Part shown: positions 30,535 through 33,606 of the stretch, in pieces
Layout: each line of letters starts with the position of its first letter
Numbering within the stretch: position 1 is the stretch's first letter
DNA from: Candidatus Woesebacteria bacterium
GTDB taxonomy: Bacteria > Patescibacteriota > Microgenomatia > UBA8517 > UBA10165
DNA: 33,606 nt
Direction: 5' to 3'
NCBI GenBank assembly: GCA_002686465.1
Contig: NZCP01000044.1
Location: forward strand, 1 to 33,606
Notes under the pieces: model-generated
What the model was told of the DNA's origin: nothing
Database searches by the model: none
Seen by the model: the letters and a program-made list of their open reading frames with translations, nothing else
Made by a program: the position numbers and the translations under genes

Positions 30535-30569
30535 GTAAATAACACGTTCTTCGAACGTTCGAAGAACGT
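30535..30569. repeat. 35-bp repeat with perfect 26-bp palindrome, copy 2 (likely bidirectional terminator)
   Basis: Identical to 4519-4553; the palindrome is 30544-30569. It lies between convergent genes, 8 bases from the stop of the minus-strand gene. A related half-site, TTCGAACGTCGAACG, stands just to its left at 30521-30535. Confidence 0.75.
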
Positions 30570-30576
30570 TCTATCA

Positions 30577-30909
30577 CTATTTCTTTTTTGAAGCCTTGAT
30601 GTCTCCCAAAATTTCCTTCTTCAATTTCTCCATCTCATCCTTAACATGTTTTTCAACACTTTCTTCTATCCGGTCATCAACATAGTCAATTAATTCCGCG
30701 TCATAGGGAGCTTTATGAAAGCGGTCTAAGAATTCTGTATGATGATCTTTTGGGAGATGGGTTAAGATGCGATCGAAAACTCTGTGGTGCACCATCTCAT
30801 CAATAAGATGTTCCAACTCTTGTTTTTCCTCATGCTCAAGATCGAGCTTTCGAAGCCCAACTTCTACTTCGGCTAAGACTATGTATTTATCATAAAAAAT
30901 TTTACTCAT
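30577..30909 (-). CDS. small acidic helical protein, unknown
   Basis: A 110-residue soluble protein, strongly helical by composition (many Glu, Lys, His, Leu). The order EEKQELEHLIDEMVHHRVFDRILTHLPKDHHTEFL and then a coiled-coil-like end (RIEESVEKHVKDEMEKLKKEI) is one I associate with short orphan proteins of Patescibacteria, but I cannot name the family with certainty. A Shine-Dalgarno AGGAGT lies 3 bases before the ATG. A hairpin (30932-30960) separates it from the exported-protein gene upstream on the same strand. Confidence 0.7.
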   Translation of the reverse strand: MSKIFYDKYIVLAEVEVGLRKLDLEHEEKQELEHLIDEMVHHRVFDRILTHLPKDHHTEFLDRFHKAPYDAELIDYVDDRIEESVEKHVKDEMEKLKKEILGDIKASKKK

Positions 30910-30931
30910 AGACTCCTAAAATTTTTTGACT

Positions 30932-30960
30932 CCCCACCAAAAATGAATATTTGGGCGGGG
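30932..30960 (-). other. hairpin between the exported protein and small helical protein genes
   Basis: CCCCGCCCAAA pairs with TTTTGGTGGGG on the minus strand (ten pairs, one G-U, one mismatch, 7-base loop). No T tract follows; a second weak stem TAGAAAA/TTTTCTA (30964-30986) includes the stop codon of the upstream gene. Confidence 0.5.
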
Positions 30961-30983
30961 CTATAGAAAACCTTGCTCATTTT

Positions 30984-31982
30984 CTATCCTCCCCTTCTTG
31001 GATAATCACTCTTTTGCGTAACCCATACTGTGTGTCCTGTTGGTGTCTCTAGTTTATTATAATGGCTGTAAGTCACAGGTCCTAGTGGAATTTTATTTTC
31101 CGGGTCATCTACAAAATATACAAGAACCCTACCCTTTCTGTATCTTGGGCCACCAAGCTCATTCATTACCTCAGGACTTCCGCCAAAATGTTTCCCTGTC
31201 CAGGATGCCGGTCCCGCATCCCCAACTACGGCAACTACGGCATTGCCGTTTTCAACGTTAACCATCATAACTTTGCGCCATTTATACCAATCCTTTAAAT
31301 AATTCCAACGTTTGTTCCAATCAGGAAGATAAAGAGTTTGGACTGCAAGATAATATTTCTCACGCTGGATCGCCTCGGGAGTCAACTTGCCTTTTTCTGT
31401 AAACCAACCCCAAGCACCGCGGGCAGGAGCCATGCCGGACTCTCGAAATTCATCATGCTTGGCAATAGTATCTCCTGGAAATCGACGTAGGTGTTGCTCT
31501 GCACCAGTATAACCATAGGTTGTATTGAGATGCTCTCCCTCCAGGGTCGCAACAGCTGGGATATTGGTCGATTTCCTTATTACCTGACCTATTTCTTTTT
31601 CTCGATCCGGATTGATAAAAGGTAGTGCCCAACGATCTTTGATGGGAGGTAAAAGACGAGATAGTTGATCAGTCAACCAGCTTTTGGGTTCTTGAGGAAG
31701 GGTTGTTGCAGAATCAGTAGTCGCCGACATAATTGCGGCCAAAGGTTCGGGGATAGCCAACTCCTGTCCATAAACTTTTGGAGGTGAAAGAAGAAGTGCT
31801 CCGCTTAATGCCCCTGCTGTTAACAGTTTTGCTGAATGTCTCCTAACTTGACCTAAATCAAATCCCTTTTTGGAAAAGTGTGCTTTAGCATGCGGGTGTT
31901 TTTCGTTAAAGCTTCTTGTCGTATCAAGATGACGTAGTTTTAACTTGTTGCGAAGATTGTCCTTGTGGGCAGAAATATCCAT
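30984..31982 (-). CDS. exported protein with a double-psi-beta-barrel-like C-terminal domain
   Basis: A 332-residue protein. A basic N-terminus (1-50, many His, Arg and Lys) precedes a hydrophobic segment (about 51-66, LLTAGALSGALLLSPP) and a likely cleavage near YGQE, so it is exported or membrane-anchored. The C-terminal part (about 240-332) has VVAVVGDAGPASWTGKHFGG followed by SPEVMNELGG and RKGRVLVYFVDD, which resembles the D-x-GP...SP..M..LG pattern of RlpA/3D-type double-psi barrels found in cell-wall lytic enzymes. The assignment is by pattern only. Its ATG follows the gltX stop directly, so the two are co-transcribed. Confidence 0.65.
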   Translation of the reverse strand: MDISAHKDNLRNKLKLRHLDTTRSFNEKHPHAKAHFSKKGFDLGQVRRHSAKLLTAGALSGALLLSPPKVYGQELAIPEPLAAIMSATTDSATTLPQEPKSWLTDQLSRLLPPIKDRWALPFINPDREKEIGQVIRKSTNIPAVATLEGEHLNTTYGYTGAEQHLRRFPGDTIAKHDEFRESGMAPARGAWGWFTEKGKLTPEAIQREKYYLAVQTLYLPDWNKRWNYLKDWYKWRKVMMVNVENGNAVVAVVGDAGPASWTGKHFGGSPEVMNELGGPRYRKGRVLVYFVDDPENKIPLGPVTYSHYNKLETPTGHTVWVTQKSDYPRRGG

Positions 31983-33278
31983 TCAATCAGCTGGTTGCAT
32001 TTCCAACAAAGCCTTCTGCGCTTCCTCTAATCTATGCAGAACCTTGTCTTGCCCTAAGATCACAATAGACTCATTAATCGGTGGTGTTATCTTTTTGCCA
32101 CTCAATGCAATTCTTAGACTCATATAAAAGTCTCCTGTCTTAAATTTCTTTTTTTTAATTTCCCCTGCAAATTTTTTATTCACTTGTCCCAAGTTCCAAT
32201 TCTTTATTTCTCCCAAGACACGAGCTGCCGATGCCAAATGGCGTGGACTTTCGTCTCCGAAGAGTTCCTTTCCTACCTGGGGTGCACTCCAAAAGAATTC
32301 AAGCAAGTCGTTGGCTTCAGAAAGTTTATTCACCCTATCTTTGATAAGAGGAGCAACTTCCTCGACGCTCGTCCCCGACACATCGTTTGTAACATGTTCG
32401 TTAACAAGATGAGCAAGGTCTTTATTATCTTTGTTCCGAATATAAATACCGTTAAGCCAGTCCAACTTTTTGATATCAAAGATGGGTCCTGCCTTTTTTA
32501 TCCGATCTAAGCTTAAATGTTTGATAAATTCATCCAATCCAAAAACTTCTTTTTCGTCCGGATGGGACCATCCAAGAAGACACAAGAAGTTAACAAGTGC
32601 TTCTGGTAAATACCCTTCCTTTCGAAAAGCACCCAAGTCAACAGCATCCCCTCTTTTGGAAAGTTTTTTGTGTTCCGCATTTCGCAAAGTAGGCAAGTGT
32701 GCAAACTCTGGTGGTTGAACTCCAAAAGCCTTGTAAAGAGCTAGTTGGCGAGGAGTGTTAGAAATATGTTCTTCCCCCCGAATTACATGCGTTATTTTCA
32801 TCTCTATGTCATCTACAACCACAGCAAAATTGTAGGTTGGATACCCATCAGACTTCATAATTACAAAGTCTCTCACTTCTCCTCCTGGGAAAGATATTTT
32901 ACCTCTTACCTTGTCTGTCCATTCCATGTCTGAACCCGAATTCTTAAATCTTATTGCACCTTCATCCTCAAAGGCATCTCCACTCCTCACAAGAGCATCT
33001 GCCTTCTTTTTGTAAATCTCAAGCCTCTCGGACTGACGGTAGGGACCAAACTTACCACCTTTGTCAGGACCTTCGTCCCAGGTAATCCCAAGCCAAGAAA
33101 GCCCGGCATAGACTGCCTCCTCTGCCCCTTTAACTTTTCTTTTTACATCAGTATCCTCAAGCCGCAAGACGAGTTTCCCTTTTCCTTTGCGTGCGTAGGC
33201 GTAGTTGAAAATTGCGGTATAGGCAGTTCCAACGTGCGCAAAACCTGTTGGAGAAGGAGCTATTCTTGTACGAATCAT
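31983..33278 (-). CDS. gltX: glutamyl-tRNA synthetase
   Basis: A 431-residue class I synthetase charging tRNA-Glu (and probably tRNA-Gln, if non-discriminating). The HIGH signature reads HVGT in APSPTGFAHVGT, the KMSKS loop reads KLSKR in HKKLSKRGDAVDLG, and GVQPPEFAHLPTLRN and YNFAVVVDDIEMKITHVIRG lie between them. The C-terminal helical anticodon domain is somewhat short. I prefer the second of two adjacent ATGs (33278): the -10 box TAGAAT ends 6 bases before it, the same geometry as lysS, which suggests a leaderless message. The first ATG is at 33281. Confidence 0.95.
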   Translation of the reverse strand: MIRTRIAPSPTGFAHVGTAYTAIFNYAYARKGKGKLVLRLEDTDVKRKVKGAEEAVYAGLSWLGITWDEGPDKGGKFGPYRQSERLEIYKKKADALVRSGDAFEDEGAIRFKNSGSDMEWTDKVRGKISFPGGEVRDFVIMKSDGYPTYNFAVVVDDIEMKITHVIRGEEHISNTPRQLALYKAFGVQPPEFAHLPTLRNAEHKKLSKRGDAVDLGAFRKEGYLPEALVNFLCLLGWSHPDEKEVFGLDEFIKHLSLDRIKKAGPIFDIKKLDWLNGIYIRNKDNKDLAHLVNEHVTNDVSGTSVEEVAPLIKDRVNKLSEANDLLEFFWSAPQVGKELFGDESPRHLASAARVLGEIKNWNLGQVNKKFAGEIKKKKFKTGDFYMSLRIALSGKKITPPINESIVILGQDKVLHRLEEAQKALLEMQPAD

Positions 33279-33281
33279 CAT

Positions 33282-33310
33282 TTGATTCTAGCACGACCGG
33301 TGCGTATACT
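33282..33310 (+). promoter_or_regulatory. promoter of the truncated membrane-protein gene
   Basis: TTGATT (33282-33287, 4/6), 17-base spacer, TATACT (33305-33310, 5/6). The predicted start is near 33317, giving a leader of about 24 bases without a Shine-Dalgarno. It overlaps the divergent gltX -10. Confidence 0.5.
33285..33290 (-). promoter_or_regulatory. -10 box of gltX
   Basis: TAGAAT on the minus strand (5/6), 6 bases before the second ATG of gltX. No clear -35 is seen. Confidence 0.4.
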
Positions 33311-33340
33311 GAAGTGACAAACCATCAAAAATTACTACCT

Positions 33341-33606
33341 ATGACCTTAACTCAAACCGCCTTCTACACAAGAAGAATTATAAAATACGCAGTTTTCTTT
33401 CTTGTCTTTTTAATAGCCGTGAGAGTAACTTGGAGCGCCAGTAGTAGTATCTATAAAAGACTGTTTCCTCCACCTCCACCTTCCCCAACAGTTGATTTTG
33501 GACGTCTGCCTACACTTTCTGTTCCACAAAAACAAGATTTGCCCCAATTCTCTTATGCATTGGAAACAACCACAGGAGAACTCCCCACACTTTCAACAGT
33601 TGCAAA
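33341..33606 (+). CDS. membrane-anchored protein, N-terminal part (truncated by window end)
   Basis: The first 88 codons of a gene that runs off the window. A basic start (TRRIIKY) leads into one hydrophobic helix (about 17-29, VFFLVFLIAVRV), then a Pro-rich linker (KRLFPPPPPSPTV) and a Thr/Leu/Pro-rich extracytoplasmic start (GRLPTLSVPQKQDLPQF). It looks like a type II anchored exported protein of a kind common in Microgenomates. No domain can be named from this part. It diverges from gltX, and the ATG at 33341 is the first in frame. Confidence 0.7.
   Translation, partial: MTLTQTAFYTRRIIKYAVFFLVFLIAVRVTWSASSSIYKRLFPPPPPSPTVDFGRLPTLSVPQKQDLPQFSYALETTTGELPTLSTVA

Overview
The window looks like a contig piece from a Candidate Phyla Radiation (Patescibacteria) bacterium, most likely of the Microgenomates type. 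This is an inference. Genes are short and tightly packed, small orphan proteins are common, and there are large polytopic GT-C/YfhO-like membrane proteins, a sortase with LPxTG-like substrates, single tRNA genes without an encoded CCA, and no phage or IS genes. TGA is a normal stop (for example at the end of lysS), so the code is standard. Both ends are cut: an M32 carboxypeptidase tail at the left and the first 88 codons of a membrane-anchored protein at the right.

Layout. 1-4560: carboxypeptidase tail, an Ala-rich protein, a YfhO-like membrane protein and a CapA-like metallophosphatase. 4566-7283: secA, with a hairpin-rich 240 bp leader region. 7527-12495: a compact minus-strand operon lysS, HD hydrolase, serS, D-Ala-D-Ala carboxypeptidase, spermidine-synthase-like methyltransferase. 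12562-14403: greA with an attenuator-like leader, tRNA-Glu(CUC), an AlkD-like HEAT-repeat protein and an RRM protein. 14461-16875: lon, whose promoter is covered by a CIRCE-like operator. 16931-23865: a six-gene minus-strand envelope operon (LPEAG surface protein, Tat-signal protein, 978-residue GT-C-like membrane protein, sortase, UppP, L,D-transpeptidase). Divergent from it at 24097 is an LPETG protein preceded by a leader made of four regularly spaced hairpins. 24839-26659: typA/bipA with a possible coupled upstream peptide. 26656-30576: a more accessory-looking stretch (GIY-YIG protein, RsmC-like methyltransferase, APH-type kinase, SpoU methyltransferase, tRNA-Gln(CUG), two small orphans) with many intergenic palindromes and a second partial copy of the tRNA-Gln 3' end. 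30577-33606: a small orphan, a secreted double-psi-barrel-like protein, gltX and a divergent truncated membrane protein.

The genes fall into two functional blocks: translation and proteostasis (lysS, serS, gltX, two tRNAs, greA, typA, lon, secA, rRNA/tRNA methyltransferases) and cell envelope (sortase, LPxTG-like proteins, UppP, L,D-transpeptidase, DacA, GT-C/YfhO proteins). The strongest candidates for something undescribed are regulatory: the 22-nt-period hairpin leader at 24005-24089, the variant CIRCE over lon, perfect 26-bp palindromes at three convergent gene junctions, the greA leader terminator, the typA upstream peptide, and a pattern of (nearly) leaderless starts placed 6-9 nt after a -10 box.
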